A DNA stretch of 64,000 nucleotides from Jannaschia sp. S6380. GTDB lineage: Bacteria > Pseudomonadota > Alphaproteobacteria > Rhodobacterales > Rhodobacteraceae. Positions 8,773-18,500 of this stretch are shown piece by piece. A model generated the notes under the pieces. That model saw only the letters and a list, made by a program, of their open reading frames with translations, did no database searches and was not told the DNA's origin. Location of the stretch: the NCBI RefSeq assembly GCF_023015695.1, contig NZ_JALKAS010000001.1, positions 1,116,001 through 1,180,000 of the forward strand, written 5' to 3'. Each line of letters starts with the position of its first letter. The first letter of the stretch is position 1. Both the position numbers and the translations under genes were made by a program.

Positions 8773-9376
8773 TCGAGAGAAGCGCGTCGCGCGCTTGCGC
8801 GAGCGGATGAAAGACAATCCGTCATGGCAACGCATGGCGGACAAGTCCCGCAGAGAGGCTGAGGAGCGTCGCCGCAACGCAAAGCCCCTTGCGGAGCGAC
8901 GCGAAGCGTCCATCGACCTGTTCCGTCAGTTCGTCCGCGTAAGGTCGCAGGCCGTCTACACTCTGAGCTGCCCCGATCCGGAGGGCTACCGCGCGTTTCT
9001 TGACGCCGACGTGGATGGGCCGACCCTCGTACGGCATACGCGTGCGGCCCTCGCGGCGAGCCGCTTCATCCGGCCAGATCATCCGGAGTTCGACCGTCTG
9101 ATCAGGTTCCCAGGACCGGCGGAAATGAAAGCTCTGGAAGCCGAGAACCTTGCCAGGGCGGGCGTGAAGACGCGCGGCGCCCTATATCGGGACGCCGCTC
9201 ATTTGGCGATCCGGTTGCAGGACGCGCAAATCGATCTGCGTCCGATGCGCTACCGTCGCGCGGCGACGTGGGAAGGCATCCGCGGCGTGGCGACCGTCCT
9301 GCCGGAGGACGTGGATGACGAGACGTTCGGCGCGGCGATCCTGGACGCGATCGATACCAGTCGGGCGGCGCGGTGA
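8765..9376 (+). CDS. Probable immunity protein of the MuF-CDI toxin
   Basis: The 203-residue protein starts at an ATG inside the last codons of the toxin gene (8-nt overlap), the classic arrangement that keeps toxin and antidote co-translated. The N-terminal 60 residues are a charged helix (REKRVARLRERMKDN). The C-terminal third has WEGIRGVATVLPEDVDDETFGAAILDAI, abbreviated here as WEGI...FGAAILDA, which recalls CdiI-type immunity proteins that end in an 'xxGxAIxxAL' helix. No signal peptide or membrane segment, so it acts in the cytoplasm. The family is not securely recognised; the role rests mainly on position. Confidence 0.55.
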   Translation: MDDREKRVARLRERMKDNPSWQRMADKSRREAEERRRNAKPLAERREASIDLFRQFVRVRSQAVYTLSCPDPEGYRAFLDADVDGPTLVRHTRAALAASRFIRPDHPEFDRLIRFPGPAEMKALEAENLARAGVKTRGALYRDAAHLAIRLQDAQIDLRPMRYRRAATWEGIRGVATVLPEDVDDETFGAAILDAIDTSRAAR

Positions 9377-9429
9377 AGCCCATGCGGCGACGGTGAAACC
9401 GTTCCAGACGTATGCCTTACTGCAACGAG

Positions 9430-9508
9430 CGGACCTTCGCACAGACAAGCAGAACAGCAGCATTGTCCCGCAAACCCGACACCCACCCCCACGCGCCGCG
9501 AAGGTCCG
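9430..9508. repeat. Inverted repeat in the downstream flank of the toxin island
   Basis: CGGACCTTCGC (9430-9440) and GCGAAGGTCCG (9498-9508) form a perfect 11-bp inverted repeat with a 57-nt spacer. It lies between the immunity gene and lpdA in a 274-bp stretch without a gene. It could be part of a family-specific intergenic repeat or a mobile-element scar. Confidence 0.55.
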
Positions 9509-9650
9509 GTTTGGGTCGGAAATTTCTGGTCGCCCGGTCAAGATTGGCTGACCTGACCAACTGACAAGAAACAGAATGGCCGTTGTCCCGCATCCGGGAT
9601 GCGTGTCATTCGACATTAGCGTAGAGCGCTCCCGGACCGACCGACCACCC

Positions 9651-11045
9651 TCAGAAATGGATCGCGCGCCCATCCGCATCCAGCACGCTCTCGTGCATCA
9701 TCTCGCTCAGCGTCGGATGCGGGAAGACCGTGTGCGCGAGGTCCTCCTCGGTTGTCTCCAACTGTCGTCCCACGACGTAGCCCTGGATCAGCTCCGTCAC
9801 CTCGGCGCCGATCATGTGGGCACCCAGCAACTCGCCGGACTTCTTGTCGAAGATCGTCTTCACCATCCCCTCGGGCTCGCCCAGGGCGATGGCCTTGCCG
9901 TTGCCGATGAAGGGGAAGTGCCCGACCTTGATGTCGTGCCCCGCTTCCTTCGCCTTCGCCTCGGTCAGGCCGACGCTGGCGACCTGCGGGTGGCAGTAGG
10001 TGCAGCCGGCGATGCTCTCGGGGCGCACGGGGTGGACGTCGTTCTTGCCCGCGATCAGTTCGGCCACCATGACGCCTTCGTGGCTGGCCTTGTGCGCCAG
10101 CCAGGGCGCGCCCGCGATGTCGCCGATGGCATAGACACCCTCGACCCCGGTGCGGCAATATTCGTCGGTCACCACGTGCGACTTCTCGACCTTCACCCCG
10201 GCCTCCTCCAGGCCCAGACCCTCGACATTGCCGACGATGCCGACGGCGCTGATGACGGTGTCGAACTCGTGCTCCTCGGCCTTGCCGTTCGACTCGATGG
10301 TGGCGATCACCTTGTCCGACTGGCGGTCCAGCGACTTGACGATGGCCTTCTGCAGGATTTTCATCTTCTGCTTCTCGAATTGCTTCTTGGCGAATTTCGA
10401 GATTTCCTCGTCCTCCACCGGCAGGATGCGGTCCATCACCTCCACCACCGTCGTCTCGGCGCCCAGCGTGTTGTAGAAGCTGGCGAACTCGATGCCGATC
10501 GCGCCGGACCCGATCACCAGCAGCTTCTTGGGCATGTGCGGCGGCTGCAGCGCGTGCTTGTAGTTCCAGACCCGCTCGCCATCTGCCTCCAGCCCCGGCA
10601 GGTTCCGCGCGCGTGCGCCGGTCGCGACGACGATTGCGGGCGCCGTCAGCTCCTCGGTGCCCTTGTCGGTCTTGACGGAGACCTTACCCTTTCCGGCGAG
10701 TTTGGCCTCGCCCATGATCGTCGTGACCTTGTTCTTCTTGAACAAGTGCCCGATTCCGCCCGACAGCTGCTTGGCCACCCCGCGCGACCGCTTGACCACC
10801 GCGTCCAGGTCGTAATCGATTCCGTCCGCCTTCAGCCCGAACTCCTTGGCGCGGTGCATCAGGTGGAACACTTCGGAGGAGCGCAGCATCGCCTTGGTCG
10901 GGATGCAGCCCCAGTTGAGACAGATGCCGCCCAGATGCTCGCGCTCGATGCATGCGACCTTCAGGCCGAGCTGCGTTCCGCGGATCGCGGCAACATAGCC
11001 GCCGGGACCGGCGCCGATCACGATCATGTCGAATTGCTGGGCCAT
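9651..11045 (-). CDS. lpdA: Dihydrolipoyl dehydrogenase (E3)
   Basis: FAD enzyme that reoxidises the lipoyl groups of 2-oxoacid dehydrogenase or glycine-cleavage complexes, passing electrons to NAD. The 464-residue protein shows the FAD dinucleotide motif GAGPGGYVAA (residues 10-19), the redox disulfide CLNWGC, the NAD-binding segment GSGAIGIEFA, the second FAD motif YAIGDIAG and the catalytic His in HPTLSEMMHE. The start is the MAQQFD ATG, with GGAGGA ending 4 nt upstream; an earlier ATG is part of that Shine-Dalgarno sequence. No E1 or E2 gene is adjacent, so which complex it serves is open. Confidence 0.96.
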   Translation of the reverse strand: MAQQFDMIVIGAGPGGYVAAIRGTQLGLKVACIEREHLGGICLNWGCIPTKAMLRSSEVFHLMHRAKEFGLKADGIDYDLDAVVKRSRGVAKQLSGGIGHLFKKNKVTTIMGEAKLAGKGKVSVKTDKGTEELTAPAIVVATGARARNLPGLEADGERVWNYKHALQPPHMPKKLLVIGSGAIGIEFASFYNTLGAETTVVEVMDRILPVEDEEISKFAKKQFEKQKMKILQKAIVKSLDRQSDKVIATIESNGKAEEHEFDTVISAVGIVGNVEGLGLEEAGVKVEKSHVVTDEYCRTGVEGVYAIGDIAGAPWLAHKASHEGVMVAELIAGKNDVHPVRPESIAGCTYCHPQVASVGLTEAKAKEAGHDIKVGHFPFIGNGKAIALGEPEGMVKTIFDKKSGELLGAHMIGAEVTELIQGYVVGRQLETTEEDLAHTVFPHPTLSEMMHESVLDADGRAIHF

Positions 11046-11251
11046 GGGGTCCTCCACCGAAAATCTCTTGGAACCTAGCTAATCGACCGGGCCAGCCGTG
11101 GAAAGGGCGCGCGGCGGTTGGCCGCCCTTCCCGCCCCGCATGGCTGCGTTCAGGCGGTCGTCGCGCCCGCGAAACAGCCGAACCGCGTCGCCCGGATGCC
11201 GAGGAAGCCAAGAACATGAACGCCCAGGCTAGGCCGTCCCATTTTTCGCGT

Positions 11252-11464
11252 TCAGTTTCGCGGCACGTCGGGATGCGCGGCCTTCCAGCGGACCCACCCG
11301 ACGAACAGGACCGCAGCACCGGCCAGGGCGACGAAATAGCCGACGGGCACCAGCCAGACCGGAAGACCCGTCGCCATCACGACGAACTTGAGCGCGAAGC
11401 CCAAGACGATGGCCACCAGCGCGCCCCAGGCAACGGGCGAATGGGTAAGGTAGCTCCGCGTCAT
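11252..11464 (-). CDS. Small two-helix membrane protein of unknown function
   Basis: Seventy residues beginning MTRSYLTHSPVAWGALVAIV with two predicted transmembrane helices (about 12-32 and 38-60) and a short polar tail. The start overlaps the stop of the DUF924 gene (ATGA), and AGGAGGA sits 6 nt upstream. Translational coupling and the good ribosome-binding site support a real gene. I recognise no family. Confidence 0.65.
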   Translation of the reverse strand: MTRSYLTHSPVAWGALVAIVLGFALKFVVMATGLPVWLVPVGYFVALAGAAVLFVGWVRWKAAHPDVPRN

Positions 11465-12078
11465 GACAAATCCTCCTTGGCCGATACGGTGTCCGCCGAT
11501 CCCTGGTTCCCGGCCTGCAGCTCCCGCACCACCGCGCCATAGCCGCCATCCGCGAGGAACGCCGCCTCGCGTTCGGAACTGGTCCGGCCCAGCGCTTCGT
11601 TGCGGAACGGAAAGCGGCCGAAGGTCCGGATCACCTGGCGATGGGCCCGGGCGTGCAGCAGGGTCTCGGGCGCGTCCATGCGCGAGCAGATCAGCCGAAC
11701 GGCCCGCTCCTGGTCGGCCAGGCATTCCGAATGCTCGAACGGCAGATAGAAGAACTGCCGCCCGGGCTCCTCGATCTGCAGGTCGAACTTGCGGTCGACG
11801 GCGCGCGTGGCGATGCGGCGGGCCAGTTCATCGGTGGCGAAGGCGTCCGGCGTGCCGCGGAACATGTTGCGGGGGAACTGGTCGGTCAGGATCAGGAAGG
11901 CCAGGCTGCCGCGCGCATTCTTGAACCAGGTGTCGATCCCGCCACGGCGGGCCGCCTGCCAAGTCACTTCGAACCGGTCGCGGATGCGCGCATCCAGCGC
12001 GTCGTCCTGCCGGTACCAGTCCTCCGGGCCGCAATCCTCCAGCCAGAATCGAAGAACGTCGTCGGGATCGTGGGTCAT
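11461..12078 (-). CDS. DUF924 family protein
   Basis: A 205-residue cytoplasmic protein of the DUF924 (tetratricopeptide-like helical) family. Typical segments are DVLRFWLEDCGPEDWY at the start, then FLILTDQFPRNMFRGTPDAFATD and FFYLPFEHSE. Function is not established for the family. An AGGAGGA precedes the ATG. It lies 41 bp after the MFS gene and overlaps the small membrane-protein gene by 4 nt, so the three probably form one transcript. Confidence 0.88.
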   Translation of the reverse strand: MTHDPDDVLRFWLEDCGPEDWYRQDDALDARIRDRFEVTWQAARRGGIDTWFKNARGSLAFLILTDQFPRNMFRGTPDAFATDELARRIATRAVDRKFDLQIEEPGRQFFYLPFEHSECLADQERAVRLICSRMDAPETLLHARAHRQVIRTFGRFPFRNEALGRTSSEREAAFLADGGYGAVVRELQAGNQGSADTVSAKEDLS

Positions 12079-12119
12079 AGGGTCCTCCTGCGGATCAACG
12101 CCGCCGACGGGGCGCGGTT

Positions 12120-13376
12120 TCATTGCGCCTCGTTCGCCTGCGCCTCCTCCTCCCATTCGTCGACGACACCCGCGATCGTGACCGGCGTCGTCGCCATCGG
12201 CGACATCGCGACATAGCTGCCGGTGTCGTCCGGTATGACGGCCGCGCGACGCCACATCCGCCAGATCGCATAGACCGCCAGCGCCAGCATCAGCGCACCG
12301 ATGAACAGGAAGAACCCGCTCGGCCCGAAGGTCGCCATCAGCCAACCCGTCAGGACGGGCCCGCCGACCGCGCCGAGCCCGTTGAGGAACAACAGCCGCG
12401 CCGAGGCCGAGGCCATGTCCTCGTAGTTCAGATAGTCGTTGGTATAGGCCAGCAGCAGCGCATAGAGCGGGTTGGCCATGCCCCCGACCAGGAACGCCGC
12501 GACCAGCAACCCGGTAAAACCCCCGGCGCCCGATGCGCCCAGCACACAGGACAGCGTGCCCACGATCGCGCCCGCGACCACCATCTGACGCCGGTCCAGC
12601 CGGTCGGATGCCCAGCCCACCGGGTACTGCAGGATCATGCCGCCCGTGTACATCGCCGACACGAACAACGCGATCTGGTTGCCCGAAAGGCCCGCCTGCG
12701 CCCCGAAGACGCCTGCCATGCCGAAGATGGCCGAGAACGCGGCACCCAGCAGGAAGACCCCGACGAAGCCCAGGGGCGACACGTGATACAATTCGCGGAA
12801 CGACATGGGCTTGGTCGTCTCGAACGGGGGCACGGGCGTGGCCGAAAGAAGGATCGGCGCGAAGGCCAGCGACACGAGGACCGAGACGGTGACGAACAGG
12901 ATGTAGTCGCCCGGATCGCCCAGCGTGAAGATCGCCTGCGCGGCGACGATGCCCACCATCTGCGCGATCACGTAAAGCGACAGGGCGCGACCCCGGACCT
13001 CGTTCGTGGTGGTGTTGTTCAGCCAGCTTTCCGAGACGATGTACACGCCGCAAAAGCAGAACCCCAGCAACAGCCGCAGCCCGACCCAAGGCAGCGGGTG
13101 CGCCAGCGCCGGGTAGAGGATCAGGCCGGCGCTGGCCAACGAACCGAGGGCCGCGAAAACGCGAACATGGCCGACCCGCCGGATCATCCCGGGGACAAGT
13201 TGGGAGCCCAGGAGGAAACCGGCAAAATAGGCGGACATCACGATCGACGTGGCCGAGGTGGAGAACCCCTCCAGCTCCGCGCGGACGCCCAGCAGGGTGC
13301 CCTGCATCCCGTTGCCGATCATCAGGAGCGTGATGCCGATCAGGAGCGGCCAGGAATTGCGGATGACGATCAGCAT
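12120..13376 (-). CDS. MFS transporter (YcaD-like)
   Basis: Inner-membrane secondary transporter of 418 residues with about 12 membrane helices. The start MLIVIRNSWPLLIGITLLMIG leads directly into the first helix. The motif-A-like loop GWASDRLDRRQMV follows helix 8 and SESWLNNTTTNEVRGRALS lies in the central region, as in the YcaD/UMF1-like sugar-porter relatives. A Glu-rich cytoplasmic tail (EWEEEAQANE) ends the protein. The substrate is unknown. Confidence 0.88.
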   Translation of the reverse strand: MLIVIRNSWPLLIGITLLMIGNGMQGTLLGVRAELEGFSTSATSIVMSAYFAGFLLGSQLVPGMIRRVGHVRVFAALGSLASAGLILYPALAHPLPWVGLRLLLGFCFCGVYIVSESWLNNTTTNEVRGRALSLYVIAQMVGIVAAQAIFTLGDPGDYILFVTVSVLVSLAFAPILLSATPVPPFETTKPMSFRELYHVSPLGFVGVFLLGAAFSAIFGMAGVFGAQAGLSGNQIALFVSAMYTGGMILQYPVGWASDRLDRRQMVVAGAIVGTLSCVLGASGAGGFTGLLVAAFLVGGMANPLYALLLAYTNDYLNYEDMASASARLLFLNGLGAVGGPVLTGWLMATFGPSGFFLFIGALMLALAVYAIWRMWRRAAVIPDDTGSYVAMSPMATTPVTIAGVVDEWEEEAQANEAQ

Positions 13377-13582
13377 GGGGGGCTCGCGGTCGGGGTGGCT
13401 TCGATCCGCCCCTATGCCTCGCGATGCGACACGTCCATGGCGAAAACGTCGTCCCGATGCCCAAAGGCGGCACCACGCCGGACAGTGATCGCACCCCGTG
13501 ATCGGCAGCATGATGGAACGTCGTTTGCCTGTTCGGCGTCGCGGGCGCAGGAAGGCATCGTCCCCGAGTGATGGAGCCTTTA

Positions 13583-14428
13583 ATGACCGATCCGATCCGC
13601 ATCGCCGCGTTCACCGATGGCCCGCGCGGGGGCAACCCCGCCGGCGTCGTGATCGCCGACACCTTGCCCGATCGCGCAACCATGCAGAATATCGCCCGTG
13701 CCGTCGGTTATTCCGAATCTGCCTTCGCCATGCCCGACGGGGACGGCTGGCGGGTGCGCTACTTCGCGCCCGACGGCGAGGTGGCGTTCTGCGGCCACGC
13801 CACCATCGCCCTCGGCAGCGTGCTGGGACAAAGGTGCGGCGCGGGACGGTTCGCCCTGTCCCTGCGCGACGACGCGATCTCGGTCGAGGCGGCGCAGGAC
13901 GACGACATCTGGTCCGCGACGCTGACCTCTCCGGCCACCCGGTCGGCGCCGCTGGCGGCTGAACTGCGGTCCAAGGTGCTGAACCTGTTCGACCTGGCGG
14001 AGGGCGATCTGGATCCCCGCCTGCCGGAAACCCGGGCCCATGCCGGCGTGGATCACGCGGTGCTGCTCCTGCGCGATCGCGACCGCCTCGCGCGCATGGA
14101 CTACGATTTCGATGCGGGTACCGCCCTGATGCGAGATGCGGGCTTGACCACCATCTCGCTGCTGCACGCCCGGGACGGGAACAGCTTCGACGCCCGAAAT
14201 GCTTTCGCCATCGGCGGGGTCGTCGAAGACCCGGCCACCGGCGCCGCCGCGGCTGCGCTGGGCGGCATGCTGGTCGATCTGGACTGGCCGGGCTTGGCCG
14301 ATGGCGGCGAATTGCTGATCCGGCAGGGCGACGACATGGGTGCCCCGTCGCGGATCCGGGTGCGTGTCACCGGTCAGCCCGGCGCGCCCGTGCTCGTCAG
14401 CGGAACGACCCGTGTCATTGCCGATTGA
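13583..14428 (+). CDS. PhzF family isomerase/epimerase
   Basis: A 281-residue cytoplasmic enzyme of the PhzF fold, two diaminopimelate-epimerase-like halves. GGNPAGVV is at residues 16-23, the catalytic Glu is E45 in GYSESAF (same position as in PhzF), and DGEVAFCGHATIALGS follows. The second half has VEDPATGAAAAALGG. GGAG lies 8 nt before the ATG. No phenazine genes are near, so it is a member of the broad PhzF family with unknown substrate. It converges on queA with only 8 nt between the stops. Confidence 0.9.
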   Translation: MTDPIRIAAFTDGPRGGNPAGVVIADTLPDRATMQNIARAVGYSESAFAMPDGDGWRVRYFAPDGEVAFCGHATIALGSVLGQRCGAGRFALSLRDDAISVEAAQDDDIWSATLTSPATRSAPLAAELRSKVLNLFDLAEGDLDPRLPETRAHAGVDHAVLLLRDRDRLARMDYDFDAGTALMRDAGLTTISLLHARDGNSFDARNAFAIGGVVEDPATGAAAAALGGMLVDLDWPGLADGGELLIRQGDDMGAPSRIRVRVTGQPGAPVLVSGTTRVIAD

Positions 14429-14436
14429 CCGCGCGC

Positions 14437-15489
14437 CTACGCCCCCGGCAACAACAGCGACGCGTCCCCGTAGCTGAAGAAGCGATAACGTTCCGCGACC
14501 GCGTGGGCGTAGGCCGCCAGCATCCGCTGCCGCCCCATCAGCGCCGAGACCAGCATCAAGAGGGTCGAGCGCGGGAGATGGAAATTGGTGATCAGCCCAT
14601 CCGTCACGCAAAAGTCGTAGCCCGGATAGATGAAGATATCGGTCTCGCCCCGAAACGGCGCGATCGTGCCGCCGGCGGCCGCGCTCTCGATCAGGCGAAG
14701 CGCGGTCGTGCCAACGGGGATGACACGCCCGCCCTCGGCCCGGGTCTGCGCGATCGCCGCGGCGGCTTCGGGCGTGACCTCACCCCATTCGGCATGCATC
14801 CGGTGGGTGGCCACGTCGTCGACCTTGACGGGCAGGAATGTGCCGGCGCCGACATGAAGGGTGACTTCGGTGAACGCGACGTCATGGTCGCGCAGGGCCG
14901 CCAGCAGGGGCGCATCGAAATGGAGGCTGGCCGTGGGTGCGGCAACGGCCCCGGCATGACGCGCCCAGATCGCCTGATAGTCGTCCATATCGGCGGCGTC
15001 GGGCGCGCGCTTGGCGGCGATGTAGGGCGGCAAGGGCATCTTGCCGGCCGCATGAAGAACGCCCTGCAAGTCCCTGTCGCCGCTATTGAACTCGAGCACG
15101 ACATCGGTCTCCGCCTTCTCGGATACGGTCGCGGTCAGCCCGGCTGCGAAGGTGACCCGGTCGCCCGTCCGCATCTTCCGCAGCGGCTTGCCCAGCGCGC
15201 GCCAGCGACCATCCGGCAGGGCTTCGGTCAGCGTGAACTCCACCTTCGCGCGCCCGGACCCGTCGGAGGTGTCGCGATGGCGGATGCCGTCCAGTCGTGC
15301 CGGGATGACCTTGGTGTCGTTCAGCACCAGCCGGTCGCCCGGACGCAGCCAACGCGTCAGGTCCGTCACCGCCGCATCGGTCAGCCGGTCGCCCTCGGCT
15401 ACCAGAAGGCGCGCCGAGGACCGCGGACGCGCGGGGCGCGTGGCGATCAGGTCGTCGGGCAGTTCGAAATCGAAATCGCTCAGCTTCAT
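14437..15489 (-). CDS. queA: S-adenosylmethionine:tRNA ribosyltransferase-isomerase QueA
   Basis: Transfers and isomerises the ribosyl group of SAM to 7-aminomethyl-7-deazaguanine in tRNA, making epoxyqueuosine. The 350-residue protein begins [20 protein letters not shown], and has the family segments [41 protein letters not shown] and [19 protein letters not shown]. Length and start are typical. Confidence 0.97.
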   Translation of the reverse strand: MKLSDFDFELPDDLIATRPARPRSSARLLVAEGDRLTDAAVTDLTRWLRPGDRLVLNDTKVIPARLDGIRHRDTSDGSGRAKVEFTLTEALPDGRWRALGKPLRKMRTGDRVTFAAGLTATVSEKAETDVVLEFNSGDRDLQGVLHAAGKMPLPPYIAAKRAPDAADMDDYQAIWARHAGAVAAPTASLHFDAPLLAALRDHDVAFTEVTLHVGAGTFLPVKVDDVATHRMHAEWGEVTPEAAAAIAQTRAEGGRVIPVGTTALRLIESAAAGGTIAPFRGETDIFIYPGYDFCVTDGLITNFHLPRSTLLMLVSALMGRQRMLAAYAHAVAERYRFFSYGDASLLLPGA

Positions 15490-15517
15490 GCGCGCCGACT
15501 AGCAGGCCGGTGGCCGC

Positions 15518-18500
15518 TCAGGAAGGCGGCGGCCTGCGGAAGATCTCGCGAAAGATGCCGGGCGTCAGGATCGAGAGCGGGTTGACCGCCACCGACGGGT
15601 CTGCCGCCGATCCCGTCAGGCGGTAGGTGAAGCCGAACAGCCCCTCGTCGCGCCGCGCGAAGAGTGCCCCGAACAGCCCGTTCACCAGGTAGATGGGCGA
15701 GATGACACCCTGCAGGTCCATCCGCTTGCGCGTCAGGTCGTAGGTGCCATCGGCCGTGATCGACATGCTGGGCCCGACCGCGCTGGCCCGGCGGATGACG
15801 ATATCGTTCGGCCGCAAGGTGAAGTCGGTCTCGACGCTGGTGAAGAACAGCCCCTCGCCCGTCAGTTGCTCCAGGATGCCCACGACGGACAGCGCCTGCA
15901 GCAGCGAGGCGAGCGCCGGCGCGTTGCGAACGCGGACGTCGCCCATGCGTACGGCGCCGGCGTAATTGCCCGTTCGGTCGGTCGGGCGCAGCGTCAGCGT
16001 GATCGACCCGCCCCGCGCGTCCCGGAAAAGGCCGGCCGAGCGCAGCACCCCGCCGGCATCCGCGCCGCGCACCTGCACGGCGGATCCGCGGCCGTCGGGC
16101 ACCACGACCCCCTCGATCGGGGCGCCGCCGTTCAGGCGGGCGGTGAAATCCCCGGCTCCGTTGCGCAGGCGGGCACGCAGGTCGGTCAGCGCGATGCCCT
16201 CCGAGATGGTCAACCGCGCCAGCGCGATGTTCAGCGGGCTGCCCTCGCCGCCGTCGCCACCGCCGCTGCTAAGGAGTGCACGGCGCAGGTCCGCCTGCCC
16301 CCCGCCGATGGTGATCGCCGGGGCCGCGCCACGCCCGCGCCCCGTCAGCGTCAGCGGTCCGCGGAACCAGCCGGTATCGACCCGATCGAAGCGGGCCGCG
16401 TCGAGGATCCCGCCCGCCCGCAGCGCGATCCGCCCCGCCGCCGTCAGACCGGGAGCGTCCAGGCGGATGGCGGTCACGTCGGGGACATCGCCCAGTGTCG
16501 CCGCGACGGCGAAGGTGGCGCTGCGGTCGCGGGGCTTGGTCCAGCTGATGGCCGGAAGGCCGACGGCCATGCCGCGCAGGTCGCTTTCGACCGACAGGCG
16601 GGGCGGGCGCCCGGGCGGCAGGACGATCTCGACCTTTGCCGTGGTCTCTCCGGCCAGGGTCAGGGCCTCCAGCGCCAACCCCAGGCGGCGCAGTCCATCG
16701 GGCCCGACGCGGGCGGTTCCCTCGACGCGACCCGGCGTGGGCAAGGGCACGGGCGGGGCGGGCGGGGCGTCGGGATCGATCGCCTCGGTCGAGGGGGGCG
16801 GCAAGGGCTGCCGCCAGCGTCCGCTGAACGGAACGCCTTCGAGCGTGGCATCGCCCGCGATCTGCACCGCGGTGGCATCGACCGAAAGCGAAAGGCGCGG
16901 CGCGGCCAGCACGCGACCGGGGATCAACCGGCGGCTTTCCACGTCGCGCAGCGTCGCCGCGACGTCATAGACAATGTCGGCCGGCGCGTTTCCCCGGCGC
17001 AAGGGCAGGTTCGCGGTCACCCGCGCTTCGGCCCGACCGGTCGCCAGGTCGCGGGTCTTGTTCAGCCGCTCCAGAAGGCGAAAGGGTCGATTGTCCAGCA
17101 GTGTCAGGATCTCGCCGATCCGCCCCCGGGCATGCAGGTCGATCTCGCCGGTGGCGGGACGCGCGGCCGTGTCGGGGATGGTGAACGTCGTGCCCGCGAT
17201 GTCGACAAGGCCCGGTGCCTCCGCCGCATCGGGGGCCCCGTCCGGCCCGATCGCCGGGACAGTGCCCTCATCCACGCGCAGCACCAGCCGCGCTCCACTG
17301 AGCTGCGCCGCGCCGGTGACGTCCCGGGCGGGCGGCATGAAACGCATGTAGCGGAACGATCCGCCGGTGAAGTCGAAGCTGGCCGCCGCTTCGGGCGGCG
17401 TGCCGGGACGCAGCCGGATCAGTCCCGTCGCGTTCAGCGCCCGCCCCCCGAGCAGATTGTTGGTGAACCACCCGCGCGACTGCGCCAGCAACTCCGGCGG
17501 CCAGAGGGCGGTCAGGTCGGCCACGCTCATCTCGGGCACGGTCAGCGTCAGCGACCCATCCACGCCTTCGGGCACGAAGGCCAGCCGCCCCGAGGCGCGC
17601 GCCGTGCCCGAAGGCCCGGCGAGCATCGCCTGTCCAACGTTCAGGGCCAGCGGGCGCTGGGTCAGGCGCGCCTCGAATACGCCCTGCTCGAACGCCACGC
17701 GGCGATCGAATACACCCTCGGGGTCGAGGGTCGTGGGCCCGAGGCGCAACTGCGCCTGAACCGGGCCGGTCAGCCCGTCCTCCAGCAGGATCTGACCCTC
17801 GGCGCGCAGGGACACCTCGTCGGAGGAGGCCGCGATCTCGCCCAGGCCGATGCGGCCCGATCCCGGAAGCCAGTCGAAGGCCAGCACCGCCCGGTCCAGC
17901 GTCATGCGCGGCCGGTCGGTCGCCACCAGACCCCGGCCCTCCACCCGCCCGCGCAGTGGTCCGGGCGTGCCGTCCGGGGCCACGCTCATCGTGGCGCTGG
18001 CTGACACGTCGCCCCGCACCAGCGTCAGCGCGGGCACGGCCGGCAGTGCCGCGGACAGGCCCGGCAGCGACAGGTCGGTCACGACGACGCGCGCGTCGGC
18101 CCCCTGCCCCGATCCGGCCGCGTTCAGTCGCCGCGTCAACGTGACCGCCCCCCGCGCGACTTGGCCGCCCAGCCGGAGGCCCGAAGTCAGCGACAGGCGC
18201 ACGACGTCCCCTTCACGTCGCCAGGCGAGTTGCCCGTCCTGCACGGTTTGCGACAGGCCCGTCACCGCGTCGCGGAACCGGATCACGACGCCGTCGACCA
18301 CGACCTCCGACAGCTCGGCGATGGCCGGGGTGGCGAGGGCGGCGTCGAGTGTCTCCAGCGCTTCGGCCCAGGTGCCCGGCAGCGCCCCGCCGCCCGAACC
18401 GAAGGCCAGGGAGAATCGGCCGTCGGCATCGCGCGTCACGTCGATCGCCAGCCCCTCGACCGAGATCCGCCGGGGCCGCAGCTTCCCACGCACCAACGCC

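Noticed and set aside
11100-11131. Stem GGAAAGGGCG/CGCCCTTCC between the small membrane gene and lpdA
   Set aside because: Has a bulge and no U-tract on either strand, so I do not call a terminator.
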